A DNA stretch of 64,000 nucleotides from an uncultured Eubacteriales bacterium (GCA_900315315.1 OMYT01000016.1:1-64000), one strand, 5' to 3'; shown: positions 47,550 through 57,295, numbered from the stretch's first letter. The notes: generated from the sequence alone by a model not told the origin. A program made the numbers and translations.

Positions 47550-49226
47550 TTATACGTCCAGGATAATCGGCAGGATCATCGGGTTCCGCTTGATCTTTTC
47601 AAAGATGAACTGATGTACCTGGTCTTTGATGGTGTTCTTCAGGTCGGGCCAGTTGTCCCCGTTCAGGCTGCTTGAGGCAAGGATCTGGCGGACCAGTTCC
47701 TGCGTATTGTCGATGATGTCCTCGTTCTCTTTCACATAGATGAATCCGCGGGAAATGATATCCGGGCCGGAAATCAGTTTCTCTTCATCCCGGTCAATCG
47801 CCATCACGACGATCAGCAGGCCGTCCTGGCTCAGGTGCTTCCGGTCTCGCAGCACGACGTTCCCCACGTCGCCCACGCCCAGGCCGTCGACCAGCACGCC
47901 GCCGACCGGCACCTGCTCGCCCAGGGCCAGCATATTCTCGTTCATCTCGATCACCTGGCCGAGTTCGGGAATAACGATGTTCTGGCTCGGCACGCCCATC
48001 GATTCAGCCAGGATCGCGTGCTGCCACATCATGCGGTATTCGCCGTGCACGGGAATGAAGTACTTCGGCCGGACCAGCGCGTGCAGCAGCTTCAGCTCCT
48101 CCTGGCATGCGTGGCCGGAAACATGGACCTCCGCCATCGCGCTGTAAACCACCTGCGCCCCCAGCCGGTACAGCTGGTTGATCACCCGGGAAATGAACTT
48201 CTCGTTGCCGGGAATCGGCGTAGCGGAAATAATCACCATGTCGCTCTGGCGGATCTGCAGTTTCCGGTGCTCCGCGTAGGCCATCCGGGTCAGGCCCGCC
48301 ATGGGCTCGCCCTGGCTCCCGGTCGTCATCACCAGGACCTCGTTGTCCGGATAATCGTCCAGCACGTCCATGTCGATCAGGTAGCCTTCGGGGATCTTCA
48401 ACTCGCCGATTCCCATCGCCACGCGGCTGACGTTCACCATGCTCCGCCCGACAAAGCACACACGCCGCCCGTATCGGATCGCGTTGTCGATGATCATCTG
48501 CATCCGGTGGATGTTGCTCGCGAACATCGCGACGATCACGCGGCCTGCCGCCTGGGCAAACATCTGCTCAAACGTCTCGCCAACCTTCAGCTCGCTCATC
48601 GTGTATCCGGGCCTCTCCACGTTTGTGGATTCGCACAGGAAGGCCATCACGCCCTTCCGGCCGTATTCGGCGAAGGTCTGCAGGTCGGTAATCTCCCCGT
48701 CGATGGGCGTGTAGTCCACCTTGAAGTCGCCGCTGCAGATCACCGTTCCCGCGGGGCAGGTGATCGCGATCGCGCAGGCGCCCGCAATGGAATGGCTCAC
48801 ATGGATAAACTGGCAGGTAAACTGCCCCAGCTGGATCACGTCCCGCGGTCTGACCACGTGCATCGGGATCCCGTCCACCCGGTATTCCTTCAGTTTCAGG
48901 TCCACCAGGGCCATCGTCAGCTTCGTGCCGTAGATATGGGCCGGCGCCTGTTTCAGGATATAGGGGGTCGCGCCGATATGATCTTCATGGCCGTGGGTAA
49001 ACAGGTAGCCGCGGATATGGTCCCGCTTTCCCATCAGGTAAGTGATATCGGGAATCACAAGGTCCACGCCCAGCATATCTTCTTTTGGAAAAACGCTGCC
49101 GCAGTCCACCACGATAATATCGTCTTCGTATTCGAAAACATACATGTTTTTGCCGATCTCGTCCACTCCGCCGAGGGATACGATCCGCAGCCTGCCGACT
49201 TCTTTTTCCTTTGTCTTCGGGCTCAT
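47550..49226 (-). CDS. rnjA: Ribonuclease J
   Basis: A 558-residue metallo-beta-lactamase/beta-CASP nuclease with 5'-3' exo- and endonuclease activity in mRNA decay and rRNA maturation. The zinc motif is LFTHGHEDHIGA near residue 70, followed by SHSIAGACAIAI and the beta-CASP loop STNVERPGYTMSE; VHVSGHACQEELKLLH and FIPVHGEYRMMW are further catalytic segments. The C-terminal domain is present. AAAGGAGG precedes ATG 49226. It is the first of the wall-gene run but separated from ylbF by a 106-base gap holding a strong palindrome. Confidence 0.95.
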   Translation of the reverse strand: MSPKTKEKEVGRLRIVSLGGVDEIGKNMYVFEYEDDIIVVDCGSVFPKEDMLGVDLVIPDITYLMGKRDHIRGYLFTHGHEDHIGATPYILKQAPAHIYGTKLTMALVDLKLKEYRVDGIPMHVVRPRDVIQLGQFTCQFIHVSHSIAGACAIAITCPAGTVICSGDFKVDYTPIDGEITDLQTFAEYGRKGVMAFLCESTNVERPGYTMSELKVGETFEQMFAQAAGRVIVAMFASNIHRMQMIIDNAIRYGRRVCFVGRSMVNVSRVAMGIGELKIPEGYLIDMDVLDDYPDNEVLVMTTGSQGEPMAGLTRMAYAEHRKLQIRQSDMVIISATPIPGNEKFISRVINQLYRLGAQVVYSAMAEVHVSGHACQEELKLLHALVRPKYFIPVHGEYRMMWQHAILAESMGVPSQNIVIPELGQVIEMNENMLALGEQVPVGGVLVDGLGVGDVGNVVLRDRKHLSQDGLLIVVMAIDRDEEKLISGPDIISRGFIYVKENEDIIDNTQELVRQILASSSLNGDNWPDLKNTIKDQVHQFIFEKIKRNPMILPIILDV

Positions 49227-49335
49227 CGTGAACCTCCTTTCGTACATACGTATACACAATGATATGGGCAAAGGCATCGGGCTTTTGCGTCCGTGCATCT
49301 CTTCAGTAAACTCTATGAAGTTCACACTTGGTTGA

Positions 49336-49344
49336 ATTATATCA
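49336..49344 (-). promoter_or_regulatory. Extended -10 promoter of rnjA
   Basis: On the minus strand TGATATAAT, with no clear -35. It lies about 110 bases before the rnjA start. Confidence 0.5.
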
Positions 49345-49478
49345 CACTTTTTTCAAAAGCGCTACCCCTTATTTTTCAAAATGTTCAGGGTTTTTTTCAT
49401 TTCTCCCGTAAAACGCATAAAAACAAGGGCCGCAGCATTCGCTGCGCCCACGATTGTTCCGTTTATCTTATTTAATAC

Positions 49479-49525
49479 CCGAAGGGGGTCTGGGGGACGA
49501 TCGGAAAGCCCCCCAGAAAGCCCCC
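49479..49525 (+). repeat. Short, doubled-end copy of nested-hairpin repeat
   Basis: CCGAAGGGGGTCTGGGGG, ACGATCGGAAAGCCCCC and a second AGAAAGCCCCC. It ends three bases from the glyA stop codon. Confidence 0.7.
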
Positions 49526-49528
49526 ACA

Positions 49529-50761
49529 TCAATACAGCGGATACCCCGCCATCATATCCTCCACCTGCTTCTTGATCTCCGGCACGGCGGCTTCGCCCTC
49601 GCGCAATACCCTCGCAATCCATCCGGCCACCTTCGCCATCTCCGCTTCCTTCAGGCCGCGGGATGTGGCCGCCGGTGTGCCGACGCGGATGCCGCTTGTC
49701 ACGAAGGGGCTCCGTGTCTCGTTGGGCACGGTGTTCTTGTTCACCGTGATGTTCGCGTCCTCAAGCAGGCTTTCCATCTGCTTGCCGGTCATCTCGGTTC
49801 CCGTAAAGTCCAGCAGCAGCAGGTGGTTGTCCGTTCCGCCGGAAACCATGCGCACGCCTTCCTCCCGGAATGCGCGTTCCATCGCCTTCGCGTTCAGGAT
49901 AATCTGATGCTGATACGTGCGGAAGTCTTCCTTCAGCGCTTCGCCGAAGCACACCGCTTTGCCGGCGATAATATGCTCGAGCGGCCCGCCCTGGGTGCCG
50001 GGGAAGATCGCCTTGTCAATCGCCTGGGCATACGCCCCGCGGCACAGGATCATTCCGCCCCGCGGGCCGCGCAGGGTCTTGTGGGTGGTCGTCGTCACAA
50101 AGTCGGCGTACGGCACGGGGCTGGGATGCTCGCCCGCGGCCACCAGTCCGGCGATATGGGCCATGTCGACCATCAGCATCGCGCCGACCTCGTCTGCGAT
50201 CTCCCTCAGGGTTTTGAAGTCGATCACCCGGGGATAGGCGGAAGCTCCGGCAACAATCATCTTGGGGAGAACTTCCTTTGCCGTCTTGCGCACCTGGTCA
50301 TAGTCGATCATTTCCGTCTCGGAGGAAACACCGTAAGGGATAAAATTGAAATAAGAGCCGGACATGTTCACGGGGCTTCCGTGGGTCAGATGGCCGCCGT
50401 TGGACAGGCTCATCCCCATCACGGTGTCGCCGGGCTTCAGCATCGCAAAGTAAACGGCGATGTTGGCCTGCGCACCGCTGTGGGGCTGCACGTTGGCATG
50501 CTCCGCGCCGAACAGCTTGCACGCCCGGTCCCGTGCCAGGTCCTCCACGATGTCCACATACTCGCATCCGCCGTAATAGCGTTTTCCCGGATATCCCTCG
50601 GCATATTTATTGGTCAGGCAGGTGCCCATGGCCGCCATGACCGCCGGGGAAACAAAATTCTCGCTGGCAATCAGCTCCACGTGGGTGCGCTGGCGGTTCA
50701 GTTCCAGGTTGATGGCCTCCGCCACTTCAGGGTCCGCCTGCCGGATCAGTTCAAGCTCCAT
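49529..50761 (-). CDS. glyA: Serine hydroxymethyltransferase
   Basis: A 410-residue PLP enzyme that interconverts serine and glycine and supplies methylene-tetrahydrofolate, the substrate of Met[11 protein letters not shown] and [16 protein letters not shown] are at the N-terminus; the PLP lysine is in [14 protein letters not shown] near residue 226; the folate-binding [13 protein letters not shown] follows. Length is normal. GGGAGG lies eight bases before ATG 50761. It is transcribed alone from a promoter just behind the SRP RNA. Confidence 0.97.
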   Translation of the reverse strand: MELELIRQADPEVAEAINLELNRQRTHVELIASENFVSPAVMAAMGTCLTNKYAEGYPGKRYYGGCEYVDIVEDLARDRACKLFGAEHANVQPHSGAQANIAVYFAMLKPGDTVMGMSLSNGGHLTHGSPVNMSGSYFNFIPYGVSSETEMIDYDQVRKTAKEVLPKMIVAGASAYPRVIDFKTLREIADEVGAMLMVDMAHIAGLVAAGEHPSPVPYADFVTTTTHKTLRGPRGGMILCRGAYAQAIDKAIFPGTQGGPLEHIIAGKAVCFGEALKEDFRTYQHQIILNAKAMERAFREEGVRMVSGGTDNHLLLLDFTGTEMTGKQMESLLEDANITVNKNTVPNETRSPFVTSGIRVGTPAATSRGLKEAEMAKVAGWIARVLREGEAAVPEIKKQVEDMMAGYPLY

Positions 50762-50795
50762 TTCAACATCCCTCCCGAAATCATCGTATCAATTC

Positions 50796-50823
50796 AGTAT
50801 AGCATAGATCCTCCGCCGTACAA
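50796..50823 (-). promoter_or_regulatory. Promoter of glyA
   Basis: On the minus strand TTGTAC, 16 bases, TATACT, ending 35 bases before the start codon. Confidence 0.65.
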
Positions 50824-50856
50824 AGATGCAGACAGAAAAAAAACCGCCTGCACTCA

Positions 50857-50953
50857 GACCGGGCAGCCCCGCAGCACATCCCGTCTGATGCTTACTGCTG
50901 CTTCCGTCAGGACCTGACAGGGTTCACACCGAAGGATCGCACAGGACCCAATC
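50857..50953 (-). ncRNA. ffs: Signal recognition particle RNA (small, 4.5S type)
   Basis: The minus strand contains the conserved SRP apical loop: CCTGTCAGGTCCTGACGG, then AAGCAGCAGTAAGC. This is the Ffh-binding site, with the GGAAGCAG-type internal loop. The ends GATTGGGT and GCCCGGTC pair over eight bases (with G-T pairs). A run of T follows at 50843-50836. It lacks the Alu domain of the longer Bacillus type. A consensus-like promoter lies 25 bases upstream. The ends are estimated from pairing. Confidence 0.9.
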
Positions 50954-50977
50954 TTCATCGCGCAAACGGCAAAAAAG

Positions 50978-51006
50978 AGTATACCGTTTTCTGTTCGGAA
51001 AAGCAA
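50978..51006 (-). promoter_or_regulatory. Promoter of the SRP RNA gene
   Basis: On the minus strand TTGCTT, 17 bases, TATACT, about 25 bases before the predicted RNA 5' end. Confidence 0.7.
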
Positions 51007-51050
51007 CCCTGTATTCCGTGTCTTTTTTTGTTTTTCCGTCTGAGGAAATC

Positions 51051-51079
51051 TTGACCGTCCCCTTACCCAAGGGTAAAAT
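51051..51079 (+). promoter_or_regulatory. Promoter of the DUF1846 gene
   Basis: TTGACC, 17 bases, TAAAAT, ending 29 bases before the start codon. Confidence 0.7.
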
Positions 51080-51108
51080 GTTTTCTGTTGTTTTTATAGG
51101 AGGTATTT

Positions 51109-52590
51109 ATGAAAATAGGCTTTGATCACGACAAATACACCAAAATGCAGTCCGAGCGCATCATGCAGCGGATCGACGAGTTCGGCGGCAAGCTCTACCT
51201 GGAGCTTGGCGGCAAACTCTTCGATGACTATCATGCCAGCCGCGTCCTGCCGGGATTCCAGCCGGACAGCAAAGTCCAGATGCTCCTTCAGATGAAGGAT
51301 AAGGAAGAAATCCTCATCGCGATCAATGCCAATGATATCGAGACCAGCAAGGTCCGCGGCGATCTGGGGATCACCTATGATCAGGATACCCTGCGTCTGA
51401 TCGATGCCTTCCGCGGCATCGGGCTGTATGTCGGTTCCGTTGTCCTCACGCGCTGGGCCGGTCAGCCGGCCGCCATCGCCTTTGAGCAGCGGCTGAACGC
51501 CCAGGGCATGCGCACCTATCATCATTTCCCGATCGAGGGTTACCCCACGGATATTGAACACATTGTCAGTGATGAAGGCTTCGGCCGCAATGATTATGTG
51601 GAAACGACCCGCCCCCTCGTCCTGGTCACCGCGCCTGGTCCCGGCAGCGGCAAAATGGCCACCTGCCTCAGTCAGCTGTATCAGGAAAACCGCCGGGGCA
51701 TCAAAGCCGGCTACGCCAAGTTTGAAACCTTCCCGATCTGGAACCTTCCCCTCAAGCACCCCGTCAATGTCGCCTACGAGGCAGCCACCGCCGACCTCAG
51801 CGATGTGAATATGATCGATCCCTTTCATCTGGAGGCTTACGGCCGCACCACCGTCAACTATAACCGGGATATCGAAATCTTCCCGGTCCTGAACGCCCTC
51901 TTCGAGCATGTCTGGGGCAAATCCCCCTACAAAAGCCCGACCGATATGGGCGTGAACATGGTCGGCATGTGCATCACGGATGACAGAGCCTGCGTGGAAG
52001 CTGCCGAAAAGGAAATCGTCCGGCGTTACTATGCCGCCCGCTGCCAGTATCTCCAGGGGCATGCCGCCAAGGAAGAGGCCGAAAAGATCCGCCTCCTGCT
52101 CAAACAGCTGGATCTGGATGACAGCATCCGGCCCGTGATCGCCGCTGCCCGCAGCCGCGCGGAATCCACCGGTGATTCCGCCCTGGCGATCGAACTGCCG
52201 ACCGGCGAAATCGTCACCGGCAAAACCACGGACCTCCTCGGCCCGTCCGCCGCCGTCATCCTGAATGCCCTGAAAAAGCTGGCCAATATCGAAAAGAAAA
52301 CGCATCTCATCTCCCCCGAGGTCATTGAACCCGTGCAGGAGCTGAAATGCAAATATCTCGGCAACCACAATCCCCGCCTGCATTCAGACGAGGTACTGGT
52401 GGCCCTGTCCGTTTCCGCGGCTTCCAATCCCAACGCCGCCAAAGCGCTGTCCATGCTCCCCATGCTGAAGAACTGCGAGGCGCATTCCACGGTCATCCTC
52501 CCCGCGGTGGACGACAATACCTTCCGCCGCCTGGGCGTAACCCTCACCTGTGATCCCTGCTACCAAAGCCACAAACTCTACCACAAGTAA
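51109..52590 (+). CDS. DUF1846 domain protein
   Basis: A 493-residue cytoplasmic protein, full length for DUF1846, a conserved family in Firmicutes with solved structures but no proven activity. It begins MKIGFDHDKYTKMQSERI and LYLELGGKLFDDYHASRVLPG. A loop TAPGPGSGKMATCLSQLY looks like a nucleotide-binding P-loop, so an ATP-dependent enzyme is likely. The late segment SAASNPNAAKALSMLP is typical. It follows AGGAGG and has its own promoter. Its stop abuts a repeat shared with the convergent queT gene. Confidence 0.92.
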   Translation: MKIGFDHDKYTKMQSERIMQRIDEFGGKLYLELGGKLFDDYHASRVLPGFQPDSKVQMLLQMKDKEEILIAINANDIETSKVRGDLGITYDQDTLRLIDAFRGIGLYVGSVVLTRWAGQPAAIAFEQRLNAQGMRTYHHFPIEGYPTDIEHIVSDEGFGRNDYVETTRPLVLVTAPGPGSGKMATCLSQLYQENRRGIKAGYAKFETFPIWNLPLKHPVNVAYEAATADLSDVNMIDPFHLEAYGRTTVNYNRDIEIFPVLNALFEHVWGKSPYKSPTDMGVNMVGMCITDDRACVEAAEKEIVRRYYAARCQYLQGHAAKEEAEKIRLLLKQLDLDDSIRPVIAAARSRAESTGDSALAIELPTGEIVTGKTTDLLGPSAAVILNALKKLANIEKKTHLISPEVIEPVQELKCKYLGNHNPRLHSDEVLVALSVSAASNPNAAKALSMLPMLKNCEAHSTVILPAVDDNTFRRLGVTLTCDPCYQSHKLYHK

Positions 52591-52650
52591 ACCGAAGGTC
52601 CAGGGCAAAGGCGCCAGTGGCGCCTCTGTTGGAAGGGCAGGAAAGCCCCC
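52591..52650 (+). repeat. Long copy of nested-hairpin repeat between convergent genes
   Basis: CCGAAGGTCCAGGGC, inner hairpin AAAGGCGCC-AGT-GGCGCCTCT, GTTGGAAGGGCAGGAAA and GCCCCC. It fills the whole gap between the stop codons of the DUF1846 gene and queT. Confidence 0.82.
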
Positions 52651-53181
52651 TTATTCATTTATCAGCTTCATCATTCTCGCATCCCCCGAGATCGCCTTGT
52701 ACAGCAGCAGCCCCAGCATCCCGCAGGCAATAATCTCCCCGATTCCCACCGTCACAACCAGCATAATCCAGATGCTGTTCCCGCCAAACACGCTACCGAA
52801 AACTTCCACTTCTGTCACGCCGTATACTTTCATCAGCACTACCGGGATAATCGCCATGTTGCTGATCACCGGCGGAATCCATGCCAGCAGGGGTTTCTTC
52901 CTCAGCAGCCGGGTGCCGATCGCACCCAGCAGCGTGGCCAGGCTTCCGAATGCCACGTCCCACGCTGCGCACCCGGTAATCAGGTTGGCCAGCACGCAGC
53001 CGACCGCCAGTCCCGGCACTGCCGCCGCCGTAAACACCGGCAGAATCGTCAGCGCCTCGGAAAGGCGGACCTGGATCGCGCCGCTTGCCAGGCCCAGCGC
53101 CGCCGCCAGCATCGTCAGCACCACATACAGGGCAGCGATCACGCCGCCGAAAGCAACCATCTTCGTCGTGTTCTTTTTCAT
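52651..53181 (-). CDS. queT: Queuosine precursor transporter QueT
   Basis: A 176-residue membrane protein with about five or six helices. The start KMVAFGGVIAALYVVLTML and IQVRLSEALTILPVFTAAAVPGLAVGCVLANLITG are characteristic of QueT, an S-component-like ECF transporter for preQ0/preQ1. The transcript leader folds as a preQ1-I riboswitch, which confirms the ligand. It stands alone; no queuosine biosynthesis genes are next to it. Confidence 0.93.
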   Translation of the reverse strand: MKKNTTKMVAFGGVIAALYVVLTMLAAALGLASGAIQVRLSEALTILPVFTAAAVPGLAVGCVLANLITGCAAWDVAFGSLATLLGAIGTRLLRKKPLLAWIPPVISNMAIIPVVLMKVYGVTEVEVFGSVFGGNSIWIMLVVTVGIGEIIACGMLGLLLYKAISGDARMMKLINE

Positions 53182-53192
53182 CTTTTTCCCAT

Positions 53193-53233
53193 CCTTTAGT
53201 TTTGTTTAAGGTGAGGAAGGTCTCGAACTCACC
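53193..53233 (-). promoter_or_regulatory. PreQ1-I riboswitch controlling queT
   Basis: On the minus strand a hairpin GGTGAG/CTCACC encloses the loop TTCGAGACCTTC, followed by the A-rich tail TTAAACAAAACTAAAGG. CCTT in the loop pairs with AAGG of the tail to give the H-type pseudoknot. The AAGGA is also the ribosome site, so ligand binding should block translation. The tail closely resembles that of the Thermoanaerobacter preQ1 switch. Confidence 0.88.
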
Positions 53234-53252
53234 GCACAAGACGTGCCGGACG

Positions 53253-53281
53253 AGTATACCTTATTTCCCTTTCTCTTTCAA
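53253..53281 (-). promoter_or_regulatory. Promoter of queT
   Basis: On the minus strand TTGAAA, 17 bases, TATACT, ending about 20 bases before the riboswitch. Confidence 0.75.
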
Positions 53282-53415
53282 GAACAAAAAGAAAACCCGT
53301 TTCTTTTGCTTTTTCCGCCGTCGTGTGTTATACTTTGCCTGCTTCAGAGAAAAAGATATTGCGCCGCAGCTGGATATCACAGCACTGTAAACGAGAGAGC
53401 AGGGGGATTTCCTTC

Positions 53416-56400
53416 ATGACCGAAAAGCCGAAGCTGATCGGTGTCTGCCTGTCCCAGGCCCACAGTTTTCCGAACACCCGGTTTGTCAGCGCCCTCACCG
53501 GAGCCGCCTCCGCCGAGGGTTTTGGTGTCGCACTTTTCAACTCCTCTCTGGATTTCTACTGGCATGAAAAAGACAATCAGGCCGCCCGCGCCGTCTACAG
53601 AGCCATCCGCTATGAGCTCTTCTCCGCGATCCTGATTATTTATCATACCTTCCATGATGACCGCCTCGTCTCCGAGATCGTGAAGCGCGCGCACGAGCAT
53701 CACGTCCCCGTGATCTGTGCCGGCGCGGAGCTTCCGGGCTGCTGGTCCGTTGTCAACGATTATGAGCAAAGTTACAAATCCCTCCTCCGCCATGTCATCC
53801 GGGACCATGGAGCGAAGGATACTTTCTTCATGGCCGGTATAAAAAACGAGCCCAACTCCGAGGACCGTTTCCGCTGTTACCGGGAGGTGCTGGAGGAGTT
53901 CTCCCTTCCCTTCCGGGAGTCGCAGATGGCCTATGGAAACTACTGGTCCCAGCCCGCGCGCAAAATCGTCCGGAAACTGATCCACAGTCGGAAAAAACTC
54001 CCGCAGGCGATCTTCTGCGCCAATGACACCATGGCTGTCGCCGTCTGCGACACACTCCGGGAAAACGGTTTCCGCGTTCCTGAGGACGTGATTGTCACCG
54101 GTTTTGACGGTTCGCCCGTTTCCTGGATGGTCAAGCCGAATCTGACCACCTGCGGCGAGGATCCGGATGCGCTCGCCGCCCGGATCATGGACCTCCTTGC
54201 CCGCCTCCGTGCGGGTGAGGAGCCGCCCATGCGAATCACTCATTCCTTCCGCCCGGTTCTGTCGGAATCCTGCGGCTGCCCCGCCGTCCCGGACAGCCGT
54301 TTTGATCCCGCCTCCGTTTTCCGTCAGGCGGAGATGCTGAACACGCATGAAAACGATCTGTATTATAAGGTAGAGCTGATGCTCAAGCAGCGGGACCGGG
54401 ATTCCTTCCTGAAAATGGTTTCCCAGTCCATTCTTCCGGATTCGGTCATTTATCTCAACCGCCGTTTCCCGGAAATCTATGACGGAGCCGATTTCTTTGC
54501 CGATTCGATTGAGGAAGATCTCCTGGCCGTGCCCTTCCGCGAGCCGGATCAGCCGCTCGTGGTCGAGCCCTGCACCCTTTCCTCCCTCCGCCCGCCCCCC
54601 GGCCGGAAGCCGGCCACCACCGTCTTTGACGTCATCCGGGCCGGTGCCAATGCCTGCGGTTTTTTCGCCGCCCGCACCGAGGATCTGTCCCGCGATGTTC
54701 AGCTGATCAAGCGCCTTTCGGACGTTCTGAGCCTGATCTTCAACATTCAGCTCGGAAACGCCCGCCAGCAGGCCCTCATCACCCATCTGGACAACTCCCT
54801 CTATCTCGATGGCGTCACCGGCCTGAGCAATCTGAAAGGCCTGACCCGCTGGTTTGAAAACTATTGCGCGGACCCGGCCAGCCATCAACATCCCCTGGCG
54901 CTCTCGGTTTACTGCATCAACCGCTATTCCTATATTTATGAGAATTACGGTATCGGCGACACGGAGGAGATCGCGAAGCTGACCGGCAGCAGGCTTTCCT
55001 CTGTCAACGGCGATGCCCTCATCGTCGCGCGGATCTCCGATGATCAGTTTGTCGTGGTCAATTCCGCCGAAAACCGTGCGAAGCTCAGCCGCATCATTGA
55101 CCGCTTCACCAAAGTTTTTTTCACCCATATCGAAACCTGGAATGCCGCCAGCTCCAAGCAGTATTATCTGGAGGTTAACTGCGGCTGCACCGTCATGGAT
55201 GCGGGCTGGGAAAACGCGACCCTTGAAAACCTGATCCGCCTTGCCCTGGGCGAGCTGTACCTCAACCGGATGCGTTCCGGCTCCCGGGATGTTGTCAAGC
55301 AGAAAGCCAATTCCCCCGCCATGTACAGCGCCTTCAGCCTCCTCATGGAAAAGAATCTCCTGCGTTTTCACTTTCAGCCGATCGTGGACGCCAGAACGGC
55401 GCAGATCGTTGCCTATGAAGCCCTCATGCGGACGGATAATCTGATCAAGCTGACTCCCCTGGAGGTCCTCGATATCGCCCGGGAATACAACCGGCTCTAC
55501 GATGTGGAAAAAGCCACGCTCTTCGGCATTATCGAACGGTATGTTCGCAACATCAGCGATTTTAACGGCTGTAAAGTTTTCATCAATACGATCCCCGGCC
55601 ATTTTCTCTCCCGGGAGGACTGTGCCATCCTCCGCTCCCGCTATGAAAGCTATCTGGACTGTTTCGTTTTTGAGCTGACCGAGCAGAATTCCACCTCCGA
55701 TGAAGAACTCGCCAGGCTGAAAAGCCTCAGCAAGGACGGCAGCCGCACTCTCATCGCCATCGATGATTACGGCACCGGCCACAGCAATATCGTCAATGTC
55801 CTTCGCTACGCCCCGCATTTGATCAAGATCGACCGGGAGCTGATCTCCGGCATCCGGAATGACGCCAACAAGCAGCTTTTTGTCCGCAACACCATTGACC
55901 TTGCGCATCAGAACGGGATCCGCGCCCTTGCCGAAGGTGTTGAAACCGCCGACGAGCTCCGCACCGTGATCGGCCTCGGGGTGGATCTGATCCAGGGCTT
56001 TTATACCGGCCGCCCCGCGGAGCGCCCGCTGCCCGCCGTCAGCGATCAGGTCCGCAGCCTCATTCTCGGGGAGAATCAGGCGCTCACCCGCTATGACCGC
56101 AACGAGCAGATCTGCGCCGCCGCATCCGGCGAAACCCTTGACCTGCTGGACCCCGCTCTTGAAACCTATACCTGTGTCCGGGTCCCCGCCGGCCGTCTCA
56201 CCCTGATTGGGCATCCGAAACAGGCCGTGGATATGGTTATCCGCGTCCCGGACGACACCAGGGCGGAACTCACACTCCGCGATGTAAGCATCCGGGGCGT
56301 CAGCGAGCCTGTCCTCCAGCTCGGGGACCGCTGCGATCTGACCCTTCGCCTGGAGGGCAGCAATTTCCTGCATAAGGACGGGATCCGCGTCCCCGCCTCT

Positions 56401-57279
56401 GCCCGCCTGACCGTTGTCGGTGATGGTGATCTCACGGTTACGAACACCCGGAATGATTCCATCGGCATCGGTGCCAATTGCAACGATCCTTACGGCACCA
56501 TCATTCTTGACCTTGCCGGCAGGCTTTCCGTCCGCTCCTCCGGTGACAGGGTGGTCTGCCTTGGCGGCGGCCGCAGTGCCGGTGAAGGCATCCGCCTTCT
56601 CCGCGGTGCCTGCAGCTTCCAGGCCTCCGGCAGCACCGTTCTCGGCGTCGGCAGCGTCGCCGGCGATGCCCTGATCAGCATCCCGGGCGCTTCCGTTTCC
56701 GTCACTCTTGAGGGGGATGACGCGGTCGGTCTGGGAACCTTCTCCGGCGCCGCCTCCATTCATTCTGCCGGCGCTCTCACCCTGGACCTGACCTGTCGGC
56801 GTGCCGCCGGCATCGGCTCCATGAACGGTTCCGGGGAAACCGTGCTGGAGGGCGGTTCAGTCTCTGTCACGGTCCATTGTGATGTCGGCGCCTGCATCGG
56901 CACCTTCTGCGGCGAATATGCTTCCCGCATCTGCGGCGCTGCGGTCCGCTTCAGCGGGGACGGTACCCGCGTCGCCGGTCTCGGCAGCCCGGACGGCGCC
57001 TGCAGCACGCACATCGAAAGCGGTGATGTGCAGGGCGAAGTCGCCGCCGGCGTTCGTCTGCTCCTCGGCAATAATCATTCCCGCCTTGTCGTCACCGGCG
57101 GCAACGTCCGCCTCTTCCCTGACGAATCGCAGGTCCCGGTCAGTCCCGGCGGTCTTCCCCTCCGCCGCCAAACCCCGAAGGAGGACCATTTTGAGCAGAC
57201 CTTCTCCGACCGTCGCGGCTCCTGGACCTACAAAGCCGATAGAAACCCCGAAGGCGCCCTCACCGTCTGGATACCTTGA
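53416..57279 (+). CDS. Sugar-binding-domain EAL phosphodiesterase with beta-helix-like tail
   Basis: A 1287-residue protein with no signal or membrane segment. Residues 1-270 are a LacI-type ligand-binding domain without DNA-binding head (KLIGVCLSQAHSFPNTRF, IFCANDTMAVAVCDTL, VIVTGFDGSPVS). A linker leads to a GGDEF fold (about 460-630) whose motif is ISDDQF, so it should not make cyclic di-GMP. The EAL domain (about 645-880) is intact: YEALMR, FELTEQ, AIDDYGTGHSN, KIDREL, ALAEGVET, so cyclic di-GMP hydrolysis is expected. From about 918 to 1231 a Gly/Ser/Val-rich region repeats the GIGS/GLGT/IGTF pattern, like a stacked beta-helix. The start follows AGGGGG. Confidence 0.85.
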   Translation: MTEKPKLIGVCLSQAHSFPNTRFVSALTGAASAEGFGVALFNSSLDFYWHEKDNQAARAVYRAIRYELFSAILIIYHTFHDDRLVSEIVKRAHEHHVPVICAGAELPGCWSVVNDYEQSYKSLLRHVIRDHGAKDTFFMAGIKNEPNSEDRFRCYREVLEEFSLPFRESQMAYGNYWSQPARKIVRKLIHSRKKLPQAIFCANDTMAVAVCDTLRENGFRVPEDVIVTGFDGSPVSWMVKPNLTTCGEDPDALAARIMDLLARLRAGEEPPMRITHSFRPVLSESCGCPAVPDSRFDPASVFRQAEMLNTHENDLYYKVELMLKQRDRDSFLKMVSQSILPDSVIYLNRRFPEIYDGADFFADSIEEDLLAVPFREPDQPLVVEPCTLSSLRPPPGRKPATTVFDVIRAGANACGFFAARTEDLSRDVQLIKRLSDVLSLIFNIQLGNARQQALITHLDNSLYLDGVTGLSNLKGLTRWFENYCADPASHQHPLALSVYCINRYSYIYENYGIGDTEEIAKLTGSRLSSVNGDALIVARISDDQFVVVNSAENRAKLSRIIDRFTKVFFTHIETWNAASSKQYYLEVNCGCTVMDAGWENATLENLIRLALGELYLNRMRSGSRDVVKQKANSPAMYSAFSLLMEKNLLRFHFQPIVDARTAQIVAYEALMRTDNLIKLTPLEVLDIAREYNRLYDVEKATLFGIIERYVRNISDFNGCKVFINTIPGHFLSREDCAILRSRYESYLDCFVFELTEQNSTSDEELARLKSLSKDGSRTLIAIDDYGTGHSNIVNVLRYAPHLIKIDRELISGIRNDANKQLFVRNTIDLAHQNGIRALAEGVETADELRTVIGLGVDLIQGFYTGRPAERPLPAVSDQVRSLILGENQALTRYDRNEQICAAASGETLDLLDPALETYTCVRVPAGRLTLIGHPKQAVDMVIRVPDDTRAELTLRDVSIRGVSEPVLQLGDRCDLTLRLEGSNFLHKDGIRVPASARLTVVGDGDLTVTNTRNDSIGIGANCNDPYGTIILDLAGRLSVRSSGDRVVCLGGGRSAGEGIRLLRGACSFQASGSTVLGVGSVAGDALISIPGASVSVTLEGDDAVGLGTFSGAASIHSAGALTLDLTCRRAAGIGSMNGSGETVLEGGSVSVTVHCDVGACIGTFCGEYASRICGAAVRFSGDGTRVAGLGSPDGACSTHIESGDVQGEVAAGVRLLLGNNHSRLVVTGGNVRLFPDESQVPVSPGGLPLRRQTPKEDHFEQTFSDRRGSWTYKADRNPEGALTVWIP

Positions 57280-57295
57280 TATCTCTATGCCGAAA

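Noticed and set aside
53377-56763. Very long open frame on the minus strand inside the EAL gene
   Set aside because: It is antisense to a protein with clear domains, has no ribosome site or family motif, and is rich in Gly/Ala/Asp as expected for a GC-rich shadow frame.
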